A stretch of DNA of 22,736 nucleotides from Candidatus Pacearchaeota archaeon CG11_big_fil_rev_8_21_14_0_20_30_13 (GTDB lineage: Archaea; Nanobdellota; Nanobdellia; Pacearchaeales; GW2011-AR1), in the NCBI GenBank assembly GCA_002762735.1, contig PCVV01000016.1, positions 312-23,047 of the forward strand. The letters are read 5' to 3'. Positions 13,201 through 20,285 of this stretch are shown piece after piece. The position numbers and the translations under genes were made by a program. The notes beneath the pieces are model-generated. The model had not been told where the DNA came from, did no database searches, and worked only from the letters and a program-made list of their open reading frames with translations. The first letter of the stretch is position 1, and every line of letters starts with the position of its first letter.

Positions 13201-14556
13201 ATGAAAGATGGTGAATTAGAAAAAAAATTAGAAGAAATTGTAAATTCTTTTTTAGAAACTTCTAAAGGGGAAAATATTGAAGTCATAAGCCATTTTGACA
13301 CAGATGGAATTACCTCCGCAGCAATAATGATTCAAGCTCTAAAAAGATTGGATCAGAAATTCTCTTTAAGAATCTTAAAAGGACTAACTAAGGAGATAAT
13401 TAATTCTTTAGATAAAAATAAAATAATCTTCTTTTTAGATCTTGCTTCTGGAAGTTTAAAAGATATTCAAGACAGAGATTTGAAAAAGGTTTACATTATA
13501 GACCATCACGAGATAGATGTAGAAAAAATTCCAAAAAACGTAGAAATTTTAAACCCAGAACTTACTTCGAAACAAAAAATTTCTTCTTCTGGATTAACTT
13601 ACTTATTTTGTAAAAAGATTGATGAAAGAAATAAAGAATTTGCAAAAATTGCCATCTTGGGAATGATTGGGGATATGCTTGAAAAAGAGATTGATGAATT
13701 AAACAATGGAATTTTAGAAGACGGAGAAATTCAAAGGAAAAGGGGTTTACTTATTTATCCCTCAACAAGACCATTAAACAGAGTTCTCGAATTTTCTTCG
13801 AATCCTTTTATTTCTGGAGTGACTGGCAATCCTAAAGGGGTTTCTGAATTGCTAAGAGAAGCAAATTTAAATCAAGAAGAAGGAAAATACAAAAATTTAA
13901 TTGATTTAACAGAAGAAGAAATGGAAAGACTTGTAACTTCAATAGTTCTTAGAAACCCAGAAAAAAAACACCAAGATCTTATTGGAGACCTCTTTCTAAT
14001 AAAACTTTTTGGAAAACTTGAAGATGCAAGAGAAATATCTGCAAAAATAAATGCTTGTTCAAGAGAAGGACGACCAGAAATTGCAATTGGATTTTGCTTA
14101 GAAAATTTAGAATACAAAAAGAAAGCTGAATCAATTCATACAAAGTATAAACAACAGCTAATCTCAGGAATAAAATTTGCTCAAGAACAAAAGAAAATAA
14201 ATGGAAAAGGGTATATTATTCTAAATGCCAAAGATAAAATAAAAGATACTATGATTGGAACAATTTCTAGTATCCTTGCTAATTCTACAACTTATGAAGA
14301 AGGAACTGTAATAATAGGGATGGGTTATGATGGAAAAGAAAAGATAAAAGTTTCTGGAAGAAATGTTGGAAGAAATGGAAGAAACTTAAAAGAACTTCTT
14401 TCTACAGTTATGGAATCATTCAATGGAGAAGTTGGAGGCCATCATTCTGCAGCAGGTTGTCTTGTAGACATCAAGGATGAAGAAGAATTTATTGAAAGAA
14501 TAAAAAGAGAGCTCGAAATTGAGGTCATCAAAATTGAAAATCATCAAAACCTTTAA
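13201..14556 (+). CDS. DHH/DHHA1 phosphoesterase, archaeal RecJ/GAN type
   Basis: A 451-residue RecJ-like nuclease of the DHH superfamily. In euryarchaea such proteins (GAN) act as 5'-3' single-strand exonuclease and Cdc45-like partner of GINS. Motif I is SHFDTDGITSA (about 30-40), motif II FFLDLASGS (77-85), motif III IIDHHEID (99-106) with the DHH triad, motif IV GMIGDM (about 154-159), and the DHHA1 GGHHSAAG motif is near 418-425. All metal-binding motifs look intact, so a live nuclease is expected rather than a Cdc45-like dead one. It lies between uS15 and aIF2-alpha. The Gins15-type subunit at 3547 is its likely partner. Confidence 0.9.
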   Translation: MKDGELEKKLEEIVNSFLETSKGENIEVISHFDTDGITSAAIMIQALKRLDQKFSLRILKGLTKEIINSLDKNKIIFFLDLASGSLKDIQDRDLKKVYIIDHHEIDVEKIPKNVEILNPELTSKQKISSSGLTYLFCKKIDERNKEFAKIAILGMIGDMLEKEIDELNNGILEDGEIQRKRGLLIYPSTRPLNRVLEFSSNPFISGVTGNPKGVSELLREANLNQEEGKYKNLIDLTEEEMERLVTSIVLRNPEKKHQDLIGDLFLIKLFGKLEDAREISAKINACSREGRPEIAIGFCLENLEYKKKAESIHTKYKQQLISGIKFAQEQKKINGKGYIILNAKDKIKDTMIGTISSILANSTTYEEGTVIIGMGYDGKEKIKVSGRNVGRNGRNLKELLSTVMESFNGEVGGHHSAAGCLVDIKDEEEFIERIKRELEIEVIKIENHQNL

Positions 14557-14560
14557 AATA
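14551..14560 (+). promoter_or_regulatory. TATA box of aIF2-alpha
   Basis: CTTTAAAATA overlaps the end of the nuclease gene and is centred 25 nt before ATG 14581. Confidence 0.4.
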
Positions 14561-14580
14561 GAGGGCTTTCTACTTCTTTC

Positions 14581-15282
14581 ATGGAAATTGAATCTGGAGA
14601 CATTTTAATTTGTACCGTAGATAAGATTGTAGGAACAACAGTTTTTGTAGAAATAGAAGGTACAAATATTCCTGGAACAATAATTCTAAGTGAAATTGCA
14701 GCAGGAAGAATAAGAAATTTAAGAGATTATGTCGTTCCAAAAAAAACAATTATCTGTAAGGTCTTGCGTTTTATGGGGGATCACGTAGAACTTTCTTTAA
14801 GAAGGGTTAAGGAAAAAGAACAGAAGGAGGCATTCGAAAGAAGTAAGTTGGAAAAAAGTTACGTGAGCATTTTAAAATCTGTTTTAAAGGAAAAAACTCC
14901 AGAGATTATTAAAAGAATAAAGGAAAAAAATTCCATACATGAATTTTTGAATTCTTCAAAGGATAATCAAAAAGAACTTGAAAACCTTATAGGAAAGGAA
15001 GAAACAAAGAAAGTCATAGAAATTTTAAATAAACAAAAAGAAAAAAATTTTTCAATAAAAAAGGAAATTAAATTTACTTCCACAAGTCCTGAAGGAATCA
15101 GCCTTATTAAAAAAACCCTATCTGGAGAGAAAGAAGTCGAAGTGAAATATATTGCTGCAGGAAGATATACTCTAACCTCAAAAGGAGAAAATTTGAAAAA
15201 AACTGACCAAAAAATTAAAGAATTCGTTGAAAAAATAGAGAAAGCTCAAAAGAAGGAAGGCTTTGAATTTTCAAGTCTCTAA
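14581..15282 (+). CDS. eif2a: Translation initiation factor aIF2 subunit alpha
   Basis: A 233-residue alpha subunit of the heterotrimeric initiator-tRNA carrier. Residues 1-80 are an S1/OB domain (GDILICTVDKIVGTTVFVEI, then LSEIAAGRIRNLRDYV and HVELSLRRV), followed by a helical domain (about 85-165) and a C-terminal alpha-beta domain (IKFTSTSPEGISLIKKTL, then VKYIAAGRYTL), which contacts the gamma subunit. It is shorter than typical archaeal forms (about 260-275). Nop10 lies about 460 nt downstream with a Nudix-like gene inserted between; in many archaea Nop10 directly follows aIF2-alpha, so an insertion into an old pair is likely. Confidence 0.9.
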   Translation: MEIESGDILICTVDKIVGTTVFVEIEGTNIPGTIILSEIAAGRIRNLRDYVVPKKTIICKVLRFMGDHVELSLRRVKEKEQKEAFERSKLEKSYVSILKSVLKEKTPEIIKRIKEKNSIHEFLNSSKDNQKELENLIGKEETKKVIEILNKQKEKNFSIKKEIKFTSTSPEGISLIKKTLSGEKEVEVKYIAAGRYTLTSKGENLKKTDQKIKEFVEKIEKAQKKEGFEFSSL

Positions 15283-15308
15283 AATATCACTCCAAAAAGA
15301 AACTAAAC

Positions 15309-15318
15309 CCTTAAATAC
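15309..15318 (+). promoter_or_regulatory. TATA box of the Nudix-like gene
   Basis: CCTTAAATAC is centred about 26 nt before ATG 15339. Confidence 0.45.
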
Positions 15319-15338
15319 CTAAAATTTCTAAAAAAAAT

Positions 15339-15731
15339 ATGGAAGACCAAAAATTTCACGTTAAAGTTGTGGGAATACTTTTCGATCCTAAAAAGAGAAT
15401 GCTCCTTGTAGGAAAAAACTTTGGAGATGAAAAATATTCTTTTTTGGAGGGAGATTTGGAATATGATGAAGAGCTAGACAAAACCTTAAAAAAAATAACA
15501 AAAGAAAAAACAGGTTACAAGGTACATAATTTGGGAGCAGTTTATGCAGAAAATATGTTAAGAAATAAAGAGAAATTGAAGATTCATTTTTTATGTGAAG
15601 CCACTGAAGGAAAAGAAAAACCTGGAAAAAATGTTCAAGAACTTGTTTGGATTAAACCATCAAAAGTTGAAGAGAAATTGGGAATAAGCCTTCCAACAAG
15701 GTTAAAAGAATATTTAATAGGTCTTGAATAA
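15339..15731 (+). CDS. Nudix-fold protein with degenerate Nudix box
   Basis: A 130-residue Nudix-superfamily domain: FHVKVVGILFDPKKRMLLVGK strands, then the Nudix box region at 38-60. The box (G-x5-E-x7-REUxEE-x-GU) keeps G38, E44, E56 and G59, but the REUxEE core reads KITKEK: Arg52 is Lys, the Glu at 53 is Ile and the last Glu at 57 is Lys. Two metal-binding glutamates are therefore gone, and hydrolase activity is doubtful; a binding or regulatory role is possible. It sits between aIF2-alpha and Nop10 with its own TATA box, 9 nt before nop10. Confidence 0.75.
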   Translation: MEDQKFHVKVVGILFDPKKRMLLVGKNFGDEKYSFLEGDLEYDEELDKTLKKITKEKTGYKVHNLGAVYAENMLRNKEKLKIHFLCEATEGKEKPGKNVQELVWIKPSKVEEKLGISLPTRLKEYLIGLE

Positions 15732-15740
15732 ATCGTTTCT

Positions 15741-15854
15741 ATGAAGCTTAAAAAATGCAAAGAATGCAAAAAGTATACCCTTAAGGAAGTTTGTGAAACT
15801 TGCAAAGAAAAAACTTCTGAAGCTCATTATAAATTTATTAAATTTCAAGATTAA
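15741..15854 (+). CDS. nop10: H/ACA ribonucleoprotein protein Nop10, short form
   Basis: A 37-residue Nop10, the small zinc-ribbon protein that bridges Cbf5 and L7Ae in H/ACA pseudouridylation particles. The motif is clear: MKLKKCKECKKYTLKEVC then ETCKEKTSEAH, with the four zinc-binding cysteines C6, C9, C18 and C21 and the conserved YTLKE and H29. Family members usually continue for about 20 more residues (a PxFSPxDxYxxYR helix); here it ends IKFQD. The gene lies 9 nt after the Nudix-like gene. Confidence 0.85.
   Translation: MKLKKCKECKKYTLKEVCETCKEKTSEAHYKFIKFQD
15832..15842 (+). promoter_or_regulatory. TATA-like box of the RSH gene inside nop10
   Basis: AATTTATTAAA is centred 26 nt before ATG 15863, within the last codons of nop10. 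It allows separate leaderless transcription of the RSH gene. Confidence 0.35.
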
Positions 15855-15862
15855 AAAAATTT

Positions 15863-17707
15863 ATGAAAACTCCTAAAGAAAAGATTCTCTTTTTGATAAA
15901 TGAATTAGAAGGAGAAAGGAAAAAAGTTTTAGAGAAAGTTATAAAATTTTTAGAAGATAAAAAAGAATTTTATGATGAAGAGTTAAACTTGAAAATTGGG
16001 AGTTATCTTATAAAAAAGAATTTCCCCCAAGAGGAAATATGTGCAGGATTATTACAAAATCCTAAAAAAGAAATTCTTAAAGAGATAGAGAAACTTTTTG
16101 GAGAAGAAGTTTTCTTAATTTTAAATGAACAAAAAAGACTAAAAGAGATAGTTAATAAATCTCGAGCTGAAAAAAGTGAAATTGCAAGACAAGTAATTAT
16201 CTCTTCTATAGAAAAGATTGAAGGGATTATTATTGAATTAACCTTTAAATTAATTGATTTAAAGAATAGTAAAAGCAAAGAAATTGCTAAGGAAGTTGAA
16301 GAAATTTATGCCACTCTTGCAAATCGCCTTGGATTAGAAGAGCTCAAAAAAGACCTCTTAGAAGAATCATTTAAAATTTTAAATCCAAAAAAATATTTAG
16401 AGATATCAAATTTTTTAAAAATGTCCCAAGAAGAACGGGAAAAATTTGTAAAAAAAATTATTGAAGATGTAAAATCAGAATTGAGTGATGAAATTAAAGA
16501 TTTTAAAATAAAAGGAAGAGAAAAACAAATTTGGAGTATGTATGAAAAAATAGTAAAAAGGAAGGTCCCACTAAATAAGCAAAAGGATCAATTTGCTATT
16601 AGAATCATCGTGAAGGGTATAGAAGATTGCTATCTTGTACTTGAAAAAATCTCAAAAAAATATAAAATTCTTGAAGAAACCTTAAAAGATTATATAGCAC
16701 ATCCAAAAGAAAATGGATATCAATCAATACACATTTGTGTTCTATTTGAAAAAAAATTGCTTGAAATCCAAATTAGGACTGTGGAAATGGATGAATTTGC
16801 GGAAGAGGGGAATGCCGCCCATTGGACCTACAAAAAATTAAAAGGAGATAAAAATTTTGAGAAAAAAACTGCATGGTTCAAAGAACTTTTAAAATTAAAA
16901 GGAAACAAAAATTCTTTAATAGATAATCTAAAAATTAATCTCTTCCAAGATAAAATTTATTGCTATACTCCTAAAGGGAAAGCTTTAGAATTAGAAAAAG
17001 ATTCAACCGTTTTAGATTTTGCTTACAAAATTCATGCAGAAATTGGAAATCACGCAATTGGTGGGATCGTCGATGGAAAATTTGTTCCTTTAAAGACAAT
17101 TTTAAAGAATAATCAAACAATTGAGATTATCACAAATAAATTTCAAAGACCTAGAAGAGATTGGATGAAATTTGTAAAAACGAGTTATGCTAAGAAGATT
17201 ATTTCTAGGGAAGTAAAAAAGTTTGAGCAAATTCCAGTTCCAAGATCAATTTCAATTGAAACATCAAAAGAAAGAAAAATTGAAATTCCTGCAATTATGA
17301 ATGAATTTAAAAATCATCTTTTAACCTTTGCAAAATGTTGTAATCCTTTGCCCCCAGAAGATTTAATTGGAATTTTAAAGTCCCACAAAAGAGCACTAAT
17401 TCACAAAAAAGGTTGTGAGAGAATAAAAGAAGCAAAAAAACATCAACTTGAAGCGGAATGGAAAGAAACTTTTGAAAAACCAGTTAAAATAATTGTCGAG
17501 GGAAAAGACCGTCCAGGAATTTTAGCAGATATTTTAAACACTTTATCAAGAAAAGGCTTTAAGACCATAGAAGCAAATGCAAAACTAACAGGAAACGAGC
17601 ATGCCGAATGTTATTTTATTTTATCAATAAAAACCATAAATGAATTAAAAGAAGCTATAGAGAGAATAAAAAAAATTGAAGGGATTTTTAAAATTTCTTT
17701 AGATTAA
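15863..17707 (+). CDS. Long RelA/SpoT homologue, synthetase-type (p)ppGpp enzyme with dead hydrolase domain
   Basis: A 614-residue protein with the full bacterial RSH order. Residues 1-190 are an HD-like domain in which the catalytic motif is lost: the HDxxED site aligns with QNPKKE at 65-70 and the ADRLHN site with FKLIDL. IYATLANRLGLEEL and LNPKKYLEI still mark the domain end. The synthetase domain (about 210-325) looks intact: KGREKQIWSMYEKI (217-230), DQFAIRII, HPKENGYQSIH (280-290), EIQIRT (301-306) and GNAAHW. TGS is at about 358-424, the conserved-cysteine domain has C492, C493 and C518, and ACT spans about 540-612. The linker helical domain is much shorter than usual. It should make but not degrade (p)ppGpp. 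Its stop overlaps the convergent glycosylase stop. Confidence 0.93.
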   Translation: MKTPKEKILFLINELEGERKKVLEKVIKFLEDKKEFYDEELNLKIGSYLIKKNFPQEEICAGLLQNPKKEILKEIEKLFGEEVFLILNEQKRLKEIVNKSRAEKSEIARQVIISSIEKIEGIIIELTFKLIDLKNSKSKEIAKEVEEIYATLANRLGLEELKKDLLEESFKILNPKKYLEISNFLKMSQEEREKFVKKIIEDVKSELSDEIKDFKIKGREKQIWSMYEKIVKRKVPLNKQKDQFAIRIIVKGIEDCYLVLEKISKKYKILEETLKDYIAHPKENGYQSIHICVLFEKKLLEIQIRTVEMDEFAEEGNAAHWTYKKLKGDKNFEKKTAWFKELLKLKGNKNSLIDNLKINLFQDKIYCYTPKGKALELEKDSTVLDFAYKIHAEIGNHAIGGIVDGKFVPLKTILKNNQTIEIITNKFQRPRRDWMKFVKTSYAKKIISREVKKFEQIPVPRSISIETSKERKIEIPAIMNEFKNHLLTFAKCCNPLPPEDLIGILKSHKRALIHKKGCERIKEAKKHQLEAEWKETFEKPVKIIVEGKDRPGILADILNTLSRKGFKTIEANAKLTGNEHAECYFILSIKTINELKEAIERIKKIEGIFKISLD

Positions 17708-18300
17708 AACAAAGTTTTTTGAGAATCAATTTCATCAACTTCTTTTTTGACAATTTCCATATCTTTTTCCCACAAAGGAAGAATTGCCTTTTTGTATATA
17801 ATTGCTGCTGGATGAAATAAAGGAATCAATTTAATTTCCACTCCTTCAATTTTAATAAATCTAACTTTTCCATGAACAGAAGTGATTCCTGGTTGTTTAT
17901 CCATGAACTCGACATTTCCCCCACTTAAAAAAAATTTCGTGGCATAATTTCCTAAAGAACAAACTACTTTTGGTTTGATTTGTTTTATTTGTTCTAATAA
18001 CCAAGGAGTATGTGCTTTAATTTCTTCTGGAAGGGGATTTCTATTTTCTGGAGGCCTACATTTCAGAATATTTGCAATATAAACATCATTTAAACTCAAC
18101 CCAACTTTATTTAAAAGTTCATCAAGATTCTTTCCTGCTTTTCCTACAAATGGTAATCCTTGAATATCCTCATTTCTTCCTGGAGCTTCCCCAACAAATA
18201 AAATTTTTGCATTAAGATTTCCTTTTCCTACCACAAGATTAGTACAATTTTTGAAGATTTCTGTTTCTTTTACTAACTTTACATAAAGAGGTTCATCCAT
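17704..18300 (-). CDS. Uracil-DNA glycosylase, family 4, lacking most iron-sulfur cysteines
   Basis: A 198-residue family-4 (thermostable-type) uracil-DNA glycosylase that removes uracil arising from cytosine deamination. The core is well kept: VVGKGNLNAKILFVGEAPG with motif 1 GEAPG (37-41), ED at 44-45, GLPFVGKAG (48-56), NILKCRPPENRNP (77-89), and HPA in motif 2 (163-165). The family normally binds 4Fe-4S through an N-terminal CxxC, the Cys of CRPP and one more. Here CxxC is absent, the last is His97, and only C81 remains. ATG 18300 is set by the TATA box; the longer frame to 18342 runs into the promoter. Confidence 0.9.
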   Translation of the reverse strand: MDEPLYVKLVKETEIFKNCTNLVVGKGNLNAKILFVGEAPGRNEDIQGLPFVGKAGKNLDELLNKVGLSLNDVYIANILKCRPPENRNPLPEEIKAHTPWLLEQIKQIKPKVVCSLGNYATKFFLSGGNVEFMDKQPGITSVHGKVRFIKIEGVEIKLIPLFHPAAIIYKKAILPLWEKDMEIVKKEVDEIDSQKTLF

Positions 18301-18321
18301 GTAAAAAATAAACCAAATCTT

Positions 18322-18329
18322 TTTAAATA
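18322..18329. promoter_or_regulatory. Shared divergent TATA box of udg and ndk
   Basis: TTTAAATA is centred about 24 nt before ATG 18349 of ndk and 25 nt before ATG 18300 of the glycosylase on the other strand. The first bases of the two start codons are 49 nt apart, so both messages would be leaderless from one box. Confidence 0.5.
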
Positions 18330-18348
18330 AATTCTGTTTCAAAACTTT

Positions 18349-18861
18349 ATGGAAAGAACTTTAGTTTTGATTAAACCGGATGGAGTAATGAGAAATTTAG
18401 TTGGAAAAATAATTTCTCGTTTTGAAGATGCCGGTTTAAAGATAATTGGAATGAAAATGATTTGGACAGATGAAGAATTTGCAAGAAAACATTATCGTGA
18501 TGATTTAGATGTAAGATATAAAGAAGTTTTTAAAAAATACGGAAAAAGTGTCAGAAATGAATTGGTAAAATATCTTAAAGAAGGCCCAGTAATTGCATTT
18601 GTTCTCGAAGGAGTTGATGCAATAAATGTTACTCGAAAGATTACTGGGGGGACTTATCCAAATGAATCCCTCCCAGGAACAATTAGAGGAGATTTTGCCC
18701 ACATTTCAAAAAATTACGCAAATTCTAAAGATATTTTAGTAAGAAATCTTATTCATGCTTCTGGAAACAAGGAAGATGCAGAAATTGAAGTCCCATTATG
18801 GTTTAATCAAAAAGAACTCCATTCATATAAGACGGTTCATGATCTGATTTGTTTGTGTTAA
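18349..18861 (+). CDS. ndk: Nucleoside diphosphate kinase, extended form
   Basis: A 170-residue NDP kinase that balances NTP pools through a phospho-histidine. Typical parts: ERTLVLIKPDGVMRNLVG (2-19), RFEDAGLKIIGMKM, GPVIAFVLEGVDAINVTRK, GGTYPNESLPGTIRGDFA and the active-site NLIHASG. Standard enzymes have about 150 residues; here there is an insert of about 20 after KHY (a charged helical stretch) and about 10 more before NLIHAS. The C-terminus ends LICLC. It is divergent from the glycosylase and shares its TATA box. Confidence 0.95.
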   Translation: MERTLVLIKPDGVMRNLVGKIISRFEDAGLKIIGMKMIWTDEEFARKHYRDDLDVRYKEVFKKYGKSVRNELVKYLKEGPVIAFVLEGVDAINVTRKITGGTYPNESLPGTIRGDFAHISKNYANSKDILVRNLIHASGNKEDAEIEVPLWFNQKELHSYKTVHDLICLC

Positions 18862-18873
18862 AATTGATTCTCT

Positions 18874-19158
18874 TTACTTTTTATTAAGATAAAATTTTCC
18901 TTCATACTTACTTTCAAAAAAATCAATATTTTCTTTTCTTATTGGAATATTTCCTTCTGCCAAATTAGAAGCTAATTTAGAAAGATTTTTATTAGAAATA
19001 AAATATCCTTCCAAAGAAGAGATTGATCTTTTCTCTTCTAAATTAGAATTTACATATAAAATTAGATCATATTTACTTTCAGGATCTGGATAACTCTCAA
19101 AATTAGGATCATAAAAAGTTCCAACGGGATAAATAAAAAATTCTTGATTAATTTTCAT
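18874..19158 (-). CDS. Hypothetical protein of 94 residues downstream of radA
   Basis: A soluble protein, MKINQEFFIYPVGTFYDPNF, with several aromatic residues, an acidic middle and a Lys-ending C-terminus (GKFYLNKK). I recognise no family. It begins 1 nt after the radA stop, so it is co-transcribed with radA and possibly linked to recombination, but only position supports that. Confidence 0.65.
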   Translation of the reverse strand: MKINQEFFIYPVGTFYDPNFESYPDPESKYDLILYVNSNLEEKRSISSLEGYFISNKNLSKLASNLAEGNIPIRKENIDFFESKYEGKFYLNKK

Positions 19159-19159
19159 T

Positions 19160-20191
19160 TTACTCCTTATCTTTAATCCCTTGATTCGTTACAAAATAAA
19201 TTGCTTCTCCATCTGGCAAATTTGGACTATCAATAAGCTTAGCAACACGACTTCCTTGCTTAGCCCTTCTTAAATAAAGCCTGTAAGTTGAAGCATGACC
19301 TACTATATTTCCCCCAATTGCATTAGTTGGATCTCCAAAAAGTTGGGCAGGATTTGCCATTACCTGATTCGTAACATAAACTACTAGATTATAAGTTTCT
19401 GCAATTTTCATAAGTTCATGCATATACCTATTTAATTTTTGTTGCCTATCTGCAAGTTGACCTCTCCCAGCAAATTCTGCTCTAAAATGTGCAGTAAGTG
19501 AATCAATAACAATCAATTTTATGGGTTCCCCTGATTTAATCATTTCTCCAATCTTTTCCAAAAGAAGAATTTGATGATCCGAATTGAATGCTCTTGCAAT
19601 AAGAATATTTTTTAAAACCATTTCAGGATTTGCACCAATTCCCTCGGCAATTTGAGAAATTCTTTGAGGTCTAAATGTTCCTTCTGTATCAATATAAACT
19701 GCTTTTCCTCCAGCTCCTCCTTGATCAGCTGGAAGCTGAACATTCACTGCCAAAGATAATCCAAGTTGAGTCTTTCCAGAACCATAAGCTCCAAAAGCCT
19801 CCGTTATTGCTTTACTTTCCACACCCTTTCCACCCAGAAGATCATCTAAACTCTTACTTCCAGTAGTAATATGTAAAACATTCAATCTCTTTTTTGCAAA
19901 CTCCATTCCGTCACTAAAACCTAATTCTAACATGTTTCTTGCAGCCTGAATCGCTTTTCTTGCAACAGCAGGGCTTACTCCTGCAGCATCAGACAAAGAA
20001 GCCGAACTCATCACAGCAAGGCCCATCATATCAAAAATTCCTGCACTCTCTAATTTTGAAAGAGCAGCAGGACCAATTCCAGGCAAATCTGTTAATTCTG
20101 GAATTTTATTCTCTTTTTTGACCTTTGATTTTTTGTTTTCATCATCAGAAACAGCATCTTTAATTTCTTCCATTTCTTTTTTTGTCGCCAT
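19160..20191 (-). CDS. radA: DNA repair and recombination protein RadA
   Basis: A 343-residue archaeal Rad51/RecA-family recombinase that forms filaments on ssDNA and drives strand exchange. It has an N-terminal helix-hairpin-helix domain (LTDLPGIGPAALSKLESAGI, about 33-52), Walker A GAYGSGKTQ (134-142), YIDTEGTFRPQRI, Walker B LIVIDSLTAHFRAEF, the loop NQVMANPAQLFGDP and the C-terminal LPDGEAIYFVTNQGI. Length is normal and there is no intein. A TATA box lies 25 nt upstream. The window also encodes RPA, the ssDNA-binding protein RadA must displace. Confidence 0.97.
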   Translation of the reverse strand: MATKKEMEEIKDAVSDDENKKSKVKKENKIPELTDLPGIGPAALSKLESAGIFDMMGLAVMSSASLSDAAGVSPAVARKAIQAARNMLELGFSDGMEFAKKRLNVLHITTGSKSLDDLLGGKGVESKAITEAFGAYGSGKTQLGLSLAVNVQLPADQGGAGGKAVYIDTEGTFRPQRISQIAEGIGANPEMVLKNILIARAFNSDHQILLLEKIGEMIKSGEPIKLIVIDSLTAHFRAEFAGRGQLADRQQKLNRYMHELMKIAETYNLVVYVTNQVMANPAQLFGDPTNAIGGNIVGHASTYRLYLRRAKQGSRVAKLIDSPNLPDGEAIYFVTNQGIKDKE

Positions 20192-20212
20192 TAAAAATAA
20201 AATAGGACTTCA

Positions 20213-20220
20213 TTTATAAA
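20213..20220 (-). promoter_or_regulatory. TATA box of radA
   Basis: TTTATAAA is centred about 25 nt before ATG 20191 on the minus strand. Confidence 0.55.
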
Positions 20221-20255
20221 GTTTATAACAATTAATAATATACTTCTAAGGATTA

Positions 20256-20265
20256 ATTTAAAAAC
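20256..20265 (+). promoter_or_regulatory. TATA box of the duplicated-domain protein
   Basis: ATTTAAAAAC is centred about 25 nt before GTG 20286, supporting that unusual start codon. Confidence 0.45.
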
Positions 20266-20285
20266 TTTAAAAACTTTCCAAAAAA

